Positions 51,212 to 60,353 of a stretch of 64,000 nucleotides of DNA are shown one piece after another; within the stretch, counting starts at the first letter, position 1; the number at the start of each line of letters is the position of its first letter. Origin of the DNA: Actinomycetospora callitridis (GTDB taxonomy: Bacteria; Actinomycetota; Actinomycetes; Mycobacteriales; Pseudonocardiaceae); contig NZ_JAQZAK010000006.1 of assembly GCF_028737265.1 (NCBI RefSeq), positions 186,001 through 250,000 on the forward strand, read 5' to 3'. A program made the translations under genes and the position numbers. Under the pieces are notes generated by a model, which ran no database searches, was not told the origin of the DNA, and saw nothing but the letters and a program-made list of their open reading frames with translations.

Positions 51212-52810
51212 GTGGCACGTCGCATCCCCGAAGACGGCGAAGGCATCAATCGCTCAGAGCGCCAGGTGTTCGACGAGTTGTGCCGACAGCTTCCCGACGT
51301 GGCGACGGTCCTCCCGAACCTGCGCTTCACCGACCGCGACGGGGATCGTGAGGCCGACGCGGTGGTCGTCTGGCCCGGTGTCGGCGTTGCGGTCATCGAG
51401 ATCAAGGGGGCGGTGGTCGAGTACGCCGGTGGAGACTGGCACCAGCACCTCCAGGGCGAGACGAAGCGTGTGAACCCCGTCGAACAAGCCCTCAAGGCGA
51501 AGTACGCCATGCGGAGCTACTTGCGCCGGAGCTCGCGGTGGCGGCGAAACGACCCGGCCATGGTCCACCACGTGGTGCTGCCTCATACCGACCTCGCCGA
51601 CGACTTCCAGACTCCCCAGTGCCCCCGCGAGGCGATCAGCGGCCGAGCTGACATCAGCGAACTCGCGGAGCGCCTACGAATCCACATGCGCGCAGCATCG
51701 AAGCACGCGCCGGTCGACCACGATGACGCTTCCCGCCTCATCGAAGCCCTCGCAGGACCATCGACCCCGCAGATCGACCAGGTGACCGCGACAGCCGTCG
51801 CGGTCGAGGAACGGGAAGATGCCGTCGACGCGCTGACGCGGCGGCAGGCGTCGGTGCTCGACCTCCTCCGGGACAACCGTCGGGTGCAGGTCCTCGGTGG
51901 CGCCGGCACCGGGAAGACCTGGCTGGCGGTGGAGCAGGCCCGACGGTTGGCGTCTGACGGTGCCCGTGTCGCGCTGCTCTGCTATTCGCGAGGCCTCGCC
52001 CAGTGGCTGCAACGCCGAGTCGCAATGCTAAGTGAGCACGAGCGACCGTCGTTCGTGGGCACCTTCCATTCGTTGGGCCATCGCTGGGGCGCGAAGGTCC
52101 CTGTCGGCGCACAACAGAGTTTCTGGGACGTCGACCTGCCGGCCCAGATGGTTCAGCTCGCGCACTATCTGCAGGACGACGAACGTTTCGACGCGGTCGT
52201 CGTCGACGAGGCTCAAGATTTCGCACTCAACTGGTGGGAACCGGTGTACGCGGCCTTGGCCGACGCAGAACGAGGCCGCGTGGTCGTGTTCGCGGACGAG
52301 GGACAGCTCGTCTTCTCCCGCGGAGCGCTCCTCGACGGGGCGTTCGCCCGGGCTTCCCTCGACGAAAACCTGCGCAACTCCGTGCCGATCGCCCAGGCCT
52401 TCGAGCCTCTGGGTCGCCACCCCTTCACCCCGGCCGGCCCGAAGGGACCGCGCGTCGAGTGGGTCTCGTGCCCGGCGGACGAGGCCGTCGAGCACGCGGA
52501 CGCCGAGGTCGAGCGCCTCCTCGAACGGGAGAACTGGTCCGCCGACCACCTCATGCTCCTGACCACATGGGGTCGACACCCCGAGCAGGTCGCGCGCACC
52601 GATCACCTCGGCCGTGAGGGCTACTGGGACACCTTCTGGGACGACCGCGACGTCTTCTACGGGCACGTCCTCGGCGTCAAGGGGCTGGAACGCCCGGTGG
52701 TGGTGCTCGCCGTGAACGGATTCCGCGAGCCCGAACGAGCGCGCGAGATGCGCTACGTCGGGATGAGTCGGGCCCGTGATCTCCTCGTCGTCTGCGGCCC
52801 GCGTCCGTGA
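51212..52810 (+). CDS. NERD-domain UvrD-like helicase
   Basis: A 532-aa protein joining a nuclease-related NERD domain (residues about 10-130: SERQVFDELCRQLPDVATVL, READAVVVWPGVGVAVIEIK with ExK) to a superfamily-1 helicase. Walker A is LGGAGTGKTWLAVE near 228, Walker B VVVDEAQDFALNWWE near 332, motif V HVLGVKGLERPVVVL and motif VI RYVGMSRARDLLVV near the end. The start GTG 51212 (VARRIPEDGEGINRSER) matches the usual opening of NERD-helicases. It overlaps the next gene by GTGA and begins the four-gene operon. Nuclease plus helicase is a common defence layout. Confidence 0.88.
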   Translation: MARRIPEDGEGINRSERQVFDELCRQLPDVATVLPNLRFTDRDGDREADAVVVWPGVGVAVIEIKGAVVEYAGGDWHQHLQGETKRVNPVEQALKAKYAMRSYLRRSSRWRRNDPAMVHHVVLPHTDLADDFQTPQCPREAISGRADISELAERLRIHMRAASKHAPVDHDDASRLIEALAGPSTPQIDQVTATAVAVEEREDAVDALTRRQASVLDLLRDNRRVQVLGGAGTGKTWLAVEQARRLASDGARVALLCYSRGLAQWLQRRVAMLSEHERPSFVGTFHSLGHRWGAKVPVGAQQSFWDVDLPAQMVQLAHYLQDDERFDAVVVDEAQDFALNWWEPVYAALADAERGRVVVFADEGQLVFSRGALLDGAFARASLDENLRNSVPIAQAFEPLGRHPFTPAGPKGPRVEWVSCPADEAVEHADAEVERLLERENWSADHLMLLTTWGRHPEQVARTDHLGREGYWDTFWDDRDVFYGHVLGVKGLERPVVVLAVNGFREPERAREMRYVGMSRARDLLVVCGPRP

Positions 52811-53559
52811 ACCTTCGCGAGATCGCCGCGCCCGAGGCGCCGTACTGGACGATCAACCGCGAGGAGCGCAACGTCGTCGCGCTGCTCTACGCAGCCCTGC
52901 TGCAGGGCGACAACGTGCACCGCTTCCTCCACGAGGTCGCTCCGGACCTTCCCGTCGACCGAGACGAGGTCGCGGTCTACGTGGAGTACGCCTTCCTCCG
53001 CGACCTGTGGAACGTGCTGCCACCGGCCGACCCCCGGCGCCGCGACTTCATCGTCGCGAAGCTCGACACCGCGGACGTGCGGGCCCTTGCCGACGCCGAC
53101 CCCGCGACGTGGAACGCGCACTTCGGTGGGATCTCGACCAAGTACTGGCAGAGCCCGAGCCGCTGGTCGGTGCGCGCTTTCCACTCGACGATCGCGGACG
53201 ACGACGACTTCCTCGCCACCTGTCGCTTCTCCTGGTCCTTCAACATCAAGCCCGACCTCGTCGTGCACAGCACGACGCACCACGCCGTCGTGATCGAGGC
53301 CAAGGTGGAATCCGCCGAGGGCAGCTATCCGGCGATGGCCGCAGAGAAGCGCATCTTCGACGATCGACGTCTGCGACGCGTCGGACAGACTGAGCTCCAA
53401 GAGCACCTCATGCGCGAGCTACTCGGCATCGGGGCTCGCCACCTCCTCCTCACCGCACGAGGTGGTCACGACCTCAGCTGGAGCCAGGCCTTCGGCTGTC
53501 TCGACCTCTCGGCGATGCCCTCCTGGGCCCAGCGGTGGGTCGATCGGTACTGCACCTGA
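52807..53559 (+). CDS. Putative PD-(D/E)XK nuclease of the NERD-AddAB operon
   Basis: A 250-aa protein with an N-terminal helical half (EERNVVALLYAALLQGDNVH, EYAFLRDLWNVLPPADPRRR) and a nuclease-like core: NIKPDLVVHS (PD) followed by HAVVIEAKVESAEGSY (ExK), the restriction-endonuclease order, then a helix rich in Glu/Arg (LQEHLMRELLGIGARHLLLT). The family is not recognised, but the PD-ExK core is clear to the eye. Coupled to the NERD helicase by GTGA overlap; the AddB-like gene starts 100 bp later. Confidence 0.72.
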   Translation: MNLREIAAPEAPYWTINREERNVVALLYAALLQGDNVHRFLHEVAPDLPVDRDEVAVYVEYAFLRDLWNVLPPADPRRRDFIVAKLDTADVRALADADPATWNAHFGGISTKYWQSPSRWSVRAFHSTIADDDDFLATCRFSWSFNIKPDLVVHSTTHHAVVIEAKVESAEGSYPAMAAEKRIFDDRRLRRVGQTELQEHLMRELLGIGARHLLLTARGGHDLSWSQAFGCLDLSAMPSWAQRWVDRYCT

Positions 53560-53659
53560 ACCCCGACCGCCCGTCGCTCGTCGGAGTGACTCGACCGCAG
53601 GGCGCTTCCGACCGTCGGCAGCCGGCGGACACGATCGAGCACCGGGGGGTGGCCTGTTC

Positions 53660-56600
53660 GTGCCGATTTCTGCGACGACGACGTCCTACGGCGCCGCTGC
53701 GTACGCCGAGCTCCGTCGCGTCGTCCACGCAATCAAGGGCGACGACCCGCTGCGGCAGGTCACGCTCGTCGTCCCCAGCGAACGCATCGGTGTCGCGGCT
53801 CGCCGTGCCCTCGCCCGTGGAGGCGAGGGTCAGCCTCCCGGTATCGCTGCCCTCTCCGTGCTCACCCTGCGGCGTATCGCCGAGATCCTTGCGGCCGATC
53901 AGCTCCTCGCCCAGGGGCGCCGGCCGCTGACCGGGCCTGCGCTGGCGGGTGCCGTACGAGAGGTGCTCACCGAGCAGCCGGGCGAGTTCCAGCGCGTCGC
54001 CCACCACATCGGCACGGTGCGGGCCTTGGCCGACGCCCACCGCACGCTCCGCCTTCTGGACGAGCACGTGGTCAGCGGCTTGGCAGAAGCCGCGGAGCCC
54101 ATCGTCGCGGAGACCGTCCGCGTCCATCGCGCGGTGCGTGACCGTCTCGCGGTAGCGACCTACGACGAGCCAGCCCTTCTCGGCGAGGCGACGACCTCGG
54201 TCGCCCGCCAGGACTTCGGCCCGTTGGTCGTCTTCCTGCCCCAGGACCTCGACGCCCCCGAACTCAGCTTGCTGTCGGCCCTGTCGACCGCCCAGGACGT
54301 GCACCTCGTCGTCGGCCTGACCGGACGCTCGCGGACCGACGCGGGACCACGGAGCTGCGCGGCGCATCTGGGCGTCTCCCTCCCCGACGCGGAATGTCAC
54401 GAGGCGAGGGCCGACACCGTTCTGCACGCCTCAGACCCCGACGACGAGGTGCGAGCCGTCGTTCGTCGTATCGTCACGACGCTCCGCGGGCGCCCCGGCC
54501 ACCGGATCGCGGTCCTCCACGGGAGCACCGACCCCTACGCACGACTCCTCCACGAGCACCTGCGGAAGGCTGGGGTGACGTTCTTCGGGCGGGGGGTCCG
54601 GCCCGCCGTCGAGAGCGCGTACGGCTCCACCGTGCTCCGTCTCCTCGCCCTCGCCGAGGGCGACTTCCGACGGCGCGACGTCCTCACGATGATCGCCGGC
54701 GGTCCCGTGCACGCCTCCGGCCGGCCGGCGCCCAGCAGCGCCTGGGAGCGCGTCTCTCGCGACGCCGGGATCGTCGCCGGTGACGACTGGTCGCGCCTGG
54801 TCGACTTCGCTCGTCAACAGCGCGAGGAAGCGGCAGCGGAGCGCGCCGAAGCAGAGCCACGGGAGTGGCTGGCGGCCCGGCGCGAGCGAAACGCCACGTC
54901 GGCGGACGAGCTCGGCGAGTTCGTCAGCCTCCTGAAGTCGACCTTCGCAGCGATCAACACGGCGACGACGTGGCGGGAGCTGGTGGCATCCGCCCGCCAG
55001 CTCCTCGGCGACGTGCTCGTGCCGGACGATGCGCTCCACCCGGAGGACTCGTCCGCGGCGCGCCGGGTCGCGTCGACCCTGGAAGCCGCCGCCGGGATGT
55101 CGGGCAAACCCTCCGCGCGTGCTCTGCGCGAGGTCCTCGAGCTCGAACTCGACGCGGTGCTCGATCGCGTCGGGACCATCGGCATCGGGGTCCACGTGGG
55201 GCCCGTCGCCGAGGGTGTCGGTGGCGACGTGGACGAGGTGTTCGTCGTCGGCGCCGCCGAGGGACTCCTCCCCGCACGCTCCGCCGATGACCCGCTCCTG
55301 CCCGAACGCGTCCGGGAGCTCACGGGCGGAGCCCTCCCTACCGTCGCCGAGCGGTCCGCACGCCAGCATCGGCACGTTCTGGCGGCCCTGACGGCGGCTC
55401 CTACGGGCGGCCGGACGATGAGCTTCCCGCGGGGCGACCTCCGCCGCGGCGGCGAGCGTCAGCCCAGCCGGTGGCTGCTCGAGTCTTTGCGGACGCTGGG
55501 AGACCGACCCGACCTCCAGCCCTCGCGGTGGCGAGAGATCGAGAAGCATCTCGTCGCCTCCACCTCCTACACAGGCGCCCTGACGACAACGGCGGAGCCG
55601 GCCCACGCCCAGGAGTGGCGCCAACGTGCCGCGGTCGAGGAGACGCTCGACGAAGAGTTCGACCTCGCCCTGCGCCGCGCTCGGGCGCTGCGCCGAGGCC
55701 GGCAGAGCTCGGAGTTCACCGAGTACGACGGCGACCTGGGCGGCGAGGACATGCCAGTCCCCACAGACGCAGAGGGGCTGTCACCCACGGCGCTCGAGGA
55801 CTGGGTGAAGTGCCCTCACGCCTACTTCCTCCGGCGTCTCTTGGGCGTCGCGCCGGTCGAGGAGCCCGACGAGGTCGTGCAGATCTCCGCGCTCGAGCGC
55901 GGCAACGTTCTGCACGCCGTCTGGGAGCGCCTCGTCTCCGGCGCCCTCGATGAGGGGTGGGCGCCTGGGCCCGGGCAGGCCTGGCCGGAGTCGGCCAGGG
56001 AACGGCTCGCGGTGCTGGCGGAGGATGAATTCGCCAAGGCCGAGGCACGGGGCATCACGGGCTTCCCGCTGCTGTGGGAGCAGGACCGGCGAGTGCTCTT
56101 GCGTGACCTCGAAGAGTGGCTGGTCAAGGACGACGAGCGTCGAGCGCGGCTGGACGAGGCCGTGCCGATCGGCGCGGAGCACGCGTTCGGCAACGGAGCA
56201 GCTCCACCCGTCTGCCTCGATCTCGGCGACGGACGGACGCTCCGGCTGCGCGGCCGTATCGACCGCCTCGACCGCCGGCGTGACGGCGGCCTCGTCGTCA
56301 CCGACTACAAGACGGGGAAAGCCGAGCCCTACCGAGGCAAGGTCACGCCCGAGGAACCGACCGACCACGGCCAGCGTCTCCAGCTCCCCGTCTACGCCCT
56401 CGCCGCGCGCGAGGCGTTCGGGGAGGCCGCGACACCGGTCCGCGTCGAGTACTGGTTCACGAGCTTGCGCGGGGGCTTCGAGCGTGTCGGCTTCGACGCC
56501 TCCGACGACGTCCTCGACGGCACTCGCCGCGTCCTGCGCACCGTCGTCGACGGCATCAGTCGCGGGTGGTTCCTGGCCCGCCCTCCCGACGACACCGGGA

Positions 56601-56734
56601 ACCGGGCCTATGCCTGTCCGTGGTGCGACGTCGACGGGCTCGGCACGGCCGCCGCCAAGCGCGCCTGGCCCGGGAAGAGCGTCGCGGCCGGCGACGTCCG
56701 GGTGCTCTTCTACGGCGAGGTGGAGGACTCGTGA
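53660..56734 (+). CDS. AddB-like PD-(D/E)XK exonuclease subunit
   Basis: A 1024-aa protein with AddB/RecB-nuclease-type layout. The N-terminal helicase-like part lacks a Walker A (LRQVTLVVPSERIGVAARRA) but has VVGAAEGLLPARSADDPLLP and SFPRGDLRRGGERQPSRWLL. The C-terminal nuclease begins at LSPTALEDWVKCPHAYFLRR near 717, with LRGRIDRLDRRRDGGLVVTD then YKTGK near 870. The Fe-S pattern Cys (CPHAY) plus CPWC is present, but the last Cys of CxxCx5C is Gly (CPWCDVDGLG). GTG 53660 fits the start. It ends GTGA into the AddA-like gene. Confidence 0.82.
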   Translation: MPISATTTSYGAAAYAELRRVVHAIKGDDPLRQVTLVVPSERIGVAARRALARGGEGQPPGIAALSVLTLRRIAEILAADQLLAQGRRPLTGPALAGAVREVLTEQPGEFQRVAHHIGTVRALADAHRTLRLLDEHVVSGLAEAAEPIVAETVRVHRAVRDRLAVATYDEPALLGEATTSVARQDFGPLVVFLPQDLDAPELSLLSALSTAQDVHLVVGLTGRSRTDAGPRSCAAHLGVSLPDAECHEARADTVLHASDPDDEVRAVVRRIVTTLRGRPGHRIAVLHGSTDPYARLLHEHLRKAGVTFFGRGVRPAVESAYGSTVLRLLALAEGDFRRRDVLTMIAGGPVHASGRPAPSSAWERVSRDAGIVAGDDWSRLVDFARQQREEAAAERAEAEPREWLAARRERNATSADELGEFVSLLKSTFAAINTATTWRELVASARQLLGDVLVPDDALHPEDSSAARRVASTLEAAAGMSGKPSARALREVLELELDAVLDRVGTIGIGVHVGPVAEGVGGDVDEVFVVGAAEGLLPARSADDPLLPERVRELTGGALPTVAERSARQHRHVLAALTAAPTGGRTMSFPRGDLRRGGERQPSRWLLESLRTLGDRPDLQPSRWREIEKHLVASTSYTGALTTTAEPAHAQEWRQRAAVEETLDEEFDLALRRARALRRGRQSSEFTEYDGDLGGEDMPVPTDAEGLSPTALEDWVKCPHAYFLRRLLGVAPVEEPDEVVQISALERGNVLHAVWERLVSGALDEGWAPGPGQAWPESARERLAVLAEDEFAKAEARGITGFPLLWEQDRRVLLRDLEEWLVKDDERRARLDEAVPIGAEHAFGNGAAPPVCLDLGDGRTLRLRGRIDRLDRRRDGGLVVTDYKTGKAEPYRGKVTPEEPTDHGQRLQLPVYALAAREAFGEAATPVRVEYWFTSLRGGFERVGFDASDDVLDGTRRVLRTVVDGISRGWFLARPPDDTGNRAYACPWCDVDGLGTAAAKRAWPGKSVAAGDVRVLFYGEVEDS

Positions 56735-59700
56735 CCGCCCCCGACGAGGCGGTCCGCGAGCGCATCCGGACTGATCTCCACAGCAACCTGTTCGTCGACG
56801 CGGGGGCCGGCTCCGGGAAGACGACGGTGCTCGTCGAGCGCATCGTCAACGTCGTCAGGTCCGGCGTGCCGATGCGTCACATCGCCGCCGTGACCTTCAC
56901 CGAGAAGGCCGCCGCGGAGCTGCGCGATCGCCTGCGGGAGAAGCTCGAGGCTGTCGGGCACGAGGACGCGCTCGCCGAGCTCGATACAGCGGCCATCGGG
57001 ACGCTCCACGCGTTCGCCCGTCGGGTCCTTTCCGAGCACCCCATCGAGGTTGGCCTCCCGCCCTTGATCGAGGTGCTCGACGAGGTCGGGTCCGACGTCG
57101 CCGCCGAGCGCCGATGGAACGACCTCCGCACCGAGCTGCTGTCCGATGCCGACGTCGCGCCCCTGCTCCGTCTCGGGCTCGCCGCCGATATGAAGCTCGA
57201 CCACGTCCGCGAACTCGTCGCCCGGCTCGAGGCCAACTGGGACGTGGTGGAGGAGCGGCTGACCGGCGTCGTGCCGCCACCGCCACCACACGTGGACATC
57301 AGCTCCTACATCCGTCGCGCACGCGCCTTGCTCCTGCGCCGGCGCGAGTGCACCGATCAGTCGGACGCTCTCCTCGAACGGTTCGTCCTCCTCGAGGAGT
57401 GGCTCGCCCGAGCCGAGTCAACCGATGACGAAGCGCAGCTCCTCGACCTCGTCGACGAGATTCCGCACGGCAGCAACAAGGGCCGAGGACCGGCATGGGG
57501 CGGGCAGGCCCAGGCCATCCGCGACGAGATGAAGCAGCTGCACGAGGACGGCAAACAGGCACAGCGCGACGTCGTCGACGGCGTCTTGCGCTGCCTCCTC
57601 CCCCGGCTCGCCCATGAGGTGCTGACGTCGGCGCGTCTGCGGCTGGAGTCCGGCGAGCTCCGCTTCCACGACCTGCTCGTCCTCGCGCGGCGGCTGGTGC
57701 GGGAGAGCGGCGACGCGCGTGCGGCACTCCAGCAGCGCTACCCCCGCCTCCTCCTCGACGAGGCCCAGGACACCGACCCCATCCAGATCGAGCTGGCGGT
57801 GCGGATCGCCGGCGGGCGGGATGCGTCCGCCGACGCGTGGACCGACGTGAGCGTGCCCGCTGGCAGCCTCTTCGTGGTCGGCGACGCCAAGCAATCGATC
57901 TACCGCTTTCGCCGAGCGGACATCAGGACCTACCTCACCGCACAGGCGGCGCTCGGGACCACGCTGCCGTTGACCACGAACTTCCGGTCCGCCCCCGAGG
58001 TGCTGACGTGGATCAACGGCGTATTCGGTGGGTTGATCCAGTCGCGTCCCGCCGTTCAGCCGGCCTATGAGCCGCTGCAGGTGAAGCCCGGACGCGCAGC
58101 AGGGTCCGGCACTGTCACGCTGCTGGGACGCACGGCCCACCCGGCTGGCCGTTCACCCACCGCCGACGAGGTGCGGGCCGCCGAGGCGCGGGACATTGCG
58201 GGCCTGGTCGTGACGGCTCTCCAGGAGGAGTGGACGGTCGGCGAGCGCCGCGCCGATTGGCGGCAGCGAACGATCCGGCCGGACGACATCACGATCCTGC
58301 TGCCCTACCGAACCGCGATCAACGCCATCGAGGCGGCCCTCGACCGTGCGCAGGTGCCCTACCGCACCGAGGCGGCGTCGATCGTGTACGCCGCCACCGA
58401 GGTCCGGGAGTTGATGACCTGCCTGCGGGCGATCGACGACCCGACCGATGACCTCGCCGTGGTCGCGACGCTGCGGAGCTCGCTCTTCGGGTGCAGCGAC
58501 CGCGAGCTGTGGCGGTGGCGTGCCAGCGGCGGGTCGTGGAACCTCTTCGCGCCCCGCGACTCCGAGGAGCCCGTTGCCGAAGCCCTTGACCAACTGCGCG
58601 CTTGGTCCCGAGCGCGCACCCGCCGGACCCCGTCCGAGTTGCTCGAGGAGATCGTCGAGCGCCGACGGCTGCTGGAAGCTGTCGTGGACTCGCCGCGGTA
58701 CCACGAGGTCTGGCGCCGCCTGCGCTTCGTCGTGGACCAGGCCCGAGCGTGGTCGGAGGCCGAGCATGGGTCGCTCCGTGAGTACCTGTCGTGGGCCGCG
58801 CGGCAGGCGGAGGACTCCGCGCGCGTGACCGAGACCGTGCTGCCGGAGACCGACACCCAGACGGTGCGGATCACGACCATTCATGCCTCGAAGGGACTCC
58901 AATTCCCCTTTGTGATCGTCGCCGGCTTGTCGTCGGGTGGGCGGAACACAAGGCCCTCAATTCTCTGGCCCTCGGACGGTGGCGTCGAGGCCCAGTTGTC
59001 GGCGAAGCTCCGCACCAGCGGGTACGACGACGCCGATGCGCTCGAGAAGCAGATCGAACACGGCGAGCGACTCCGCCTCCTTTACGTTGCCTGCACCCGT
59101 GCCGAGAGCCACCTCGCCGTCTCGCTTCACCGCAAGGAGGTCAAGCCGGACAAGGCCGAGCTCGACTGCGTCTTCGCCGAGCTCCTCGCGCGGGGAGCTG
59201 CCTCCGCGCCGGCGCACGAGTTCTCGGCGGGCGACGATCTGGTGTGGTCGGGAAACGGCATCCCGGAGCCCGCCGACCCCCTTCCCGAATGGGAGGAATG
59301 GGAGGCGCTCCACACCGCGTCCCTCGAGAACGCCTCGATCCGCGAGGCCGTGTCGGCGACCGCCATCGCGCATGGCGAGGTCGAGCTTCCGTCGTTCCCG
59401 CCGGGCCTGTCGAAGGACCCGGTCGACATCGAGCTCCCGCCCTGGTTGAAGGGTCGCTACGGCACGGCGGTCGGCCGCGCCGTCCACGCTGTGTTGCAGA
59501 CCATCGACCTCGCGACCGGCGAGGGGCTGCAGGACCTCGCCGAGTCCCAAGCCCTGGCCGAGGGGGTGCCGGACGCGGTCGACGACATCACGGGTGCGGT
59601 CCGGTCCGCGCTTGACTCAGACACCATACGGCGTGCTGCAGCTCGACCACACTGGCGTGAGACCTACGTCGGAAGCGTCATTGATGGGCAGCTGGTCGAA

Positions 59701-59913
59701 GGGTACGTCGACCTGCTCTTTCGCGACGACAACGGCCTCGTGCTAGTGGACTACAAGACCGACACCGCTGCGAGCGACGAGACTTTGGCCGCATATCAGC
59801 GACAACTCGACGTCTACGAGCGCGCGCTCGCCGATGTGGTCCTCGCTCCCATCGCGGGAAGCACACTGCTCTTCCTTCGGCCCAACGAAGCTATCGCTCT
59901 CAGGCGACACTAG
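56731..59913 (+). CDS. AddA-like UvrD helicase-nuclease
   Basis: A 1060-aa helicase-nuclease of the AddA/RecB type. Walker A VDAGAGSGKTTVLVERI at residues 22-38, motif Ia AAVTFTEKAAAELRDRL, Walker B LLLDEAQDTDPIQIEL near 343, motif III VVGDAKQSIYRFRRAD, motif V ITTIHASKGLQFPFVIV near 715, motif VI RLLYVACTRAESHLAV, and a C-terminal nuclease GYVDLLFRDDNGLVLVDYKT near 1000. It should unwind and cut DNA with the AddB-like partner. All motifs look intact. GTG 56731 overlaps the AddB-like stop. It is the last gene of the operon. Confidence 0.9.
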   Translation: MTAPDEAVRERIRTDLHSNLFVDAGAGSGKTTVLVERIVNVVRSGVPMRHIAAVTFTEKAAAELRDRLREKLEAVGHEDALAELDTAAIGTLHAFARRVLSEHPIEVGLPPLIEVLDEVGSDVAAERRWNDLRTELLSDADVAPLLRLGLAADMKLDHVRELVARLEANWDVVEERLTGVVPPPPPHVDISSYIRRARALLLRRRECTDQSDALLERFVLLEEWLARAESTDDEAQLLDLVDEIPHGSNKGRGPAWGGQAQAIRDEMKQLHEDGKQAQRDVVDGVLRCLLPRLAHEVLTSARLRLESGELRFHDLLVLARRLVRESGDARAALQQRYPRLLLDEAQDTDPIQIELAVRIAGGRDASADAWTDVSVPAGSLFVVGDAKQSIYRFRRADIRTYLTAQAALGTTLPLTTNFRSAPEVLTWINGVFGGLIQSRPAVQPAYEPLQVKPGRAAGSGTVTLLGRTAHPAGRSPTADEVRAAEARDIAGLVVTALQEEWTVGERRADWRQRTIRPDDITILLPYRTAINAIEAALDRAQVPYRTEAASIVYAATEVRELMTCLRAIDDPTDDLAVVATLRSSLFGCSDRELWRWRASGGSWNLFAPRDSEEPVAEALDQLRAWSRARTRRTPSELLEEIVERRRLLEAVVDSPRYHEVWRRLRFVVDQARAWSEAEHGSLREYLSWAARQAEDSARVTETVLPETDTQTVRITTIHASKGLQFPFVIVAGLSSGGRNTRPSILWPSDGGVEAQLSAKLRTSGYDDADALEKQIEHGERLRLLYVACTRAESHLAVSLHRKEVKPDKAELDCVFAELLARGAASAPAHEFSAGDDLVWSGNGIPEPADPLPEWEEWEALHTASLENASIREAVSATAIAHGEVELPSFPPGLSKDPVDIELPPWLKGRYGTAVGRAVHAVLQTIDLATGEGLQDLAESQALAEGVPDAVDDITGAVRSALDSDTIRRAAARPHWRETYVGSVIDGQLVEGYVDLLFRDDNGLVLVDYKTDTAASDETLAAYQRQLDVYERALADVVLAPIAGSTLLFLRPNEAIALRRH

Positions 59914-60353
59914 AAAGCGACTGGTGATCTCACCCCTTGGTCTTTCGCTCTCGCAGTTGAGATATGAGCCGCTCGCGATACCGAGACATCATGACATCCA
60001 ACCGTAGGGCTGCAGCGGCCCGCCTAGCCGAGATAGCCGCCTCAAGCCCCCTCCGCGCCACCGCGGGTTCGGTTTCAGGTTCGGCAATCTTCTCAACTAC
60101 TGCACATACCCGATGCCGCGCTCGTACTCGCAGCCCGATAAGAGCCGGCAATGCGCAGCCTCACCCCTCTGTTCCGAGAAGATAGCCGACAGATGACGCG
60201 TTAGCGGTGGGTCGCCTGGTTGCCATAAGGGCAGGGCCCGGCCGCGAATCGCTCTAACGACTCCTACGCCCCGAAAGAAGCTCGACTTCGGGGCTACACG
60301 CAGTGAGGTGGAGACGACTGCTTCAGCTCCGGTTCTCGATCTTGACGCGTCAG
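59914..60353. other. Intergenic region between convergent AddA-like and PLD-SNF2 genes
   Basis: 440 bp without a convincing gene. Two short reading frames of 73 codons on opposite strands (59964-60185 plus; 59930-60151 minus, TTG start) lie face to face; the minus one is helical but has no other support. A hairpin at 60268-60294 is the only clear structure. The GC content falls below that of the flanks. Confidence 0.6.
60268..60294. terminator. Hairpin between convergent genes
   Basis: Perfect arms GCCCCGAA (60268-60275) and TTCGGGGC (60287-60294) around an 11-base loop, 60 bp beyond the helicase stop on the minus strand and 354 bp beyond the AddA-like stop. Likely a bidirectional terminator. 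Confidence 0.6.

Noticed and set aside
59930..60185. Two small opposing open frames of 73 codons
   Set aside because: They overlap each other, one needs a TTG start, and neither has a ribosome-binding site or known motif.
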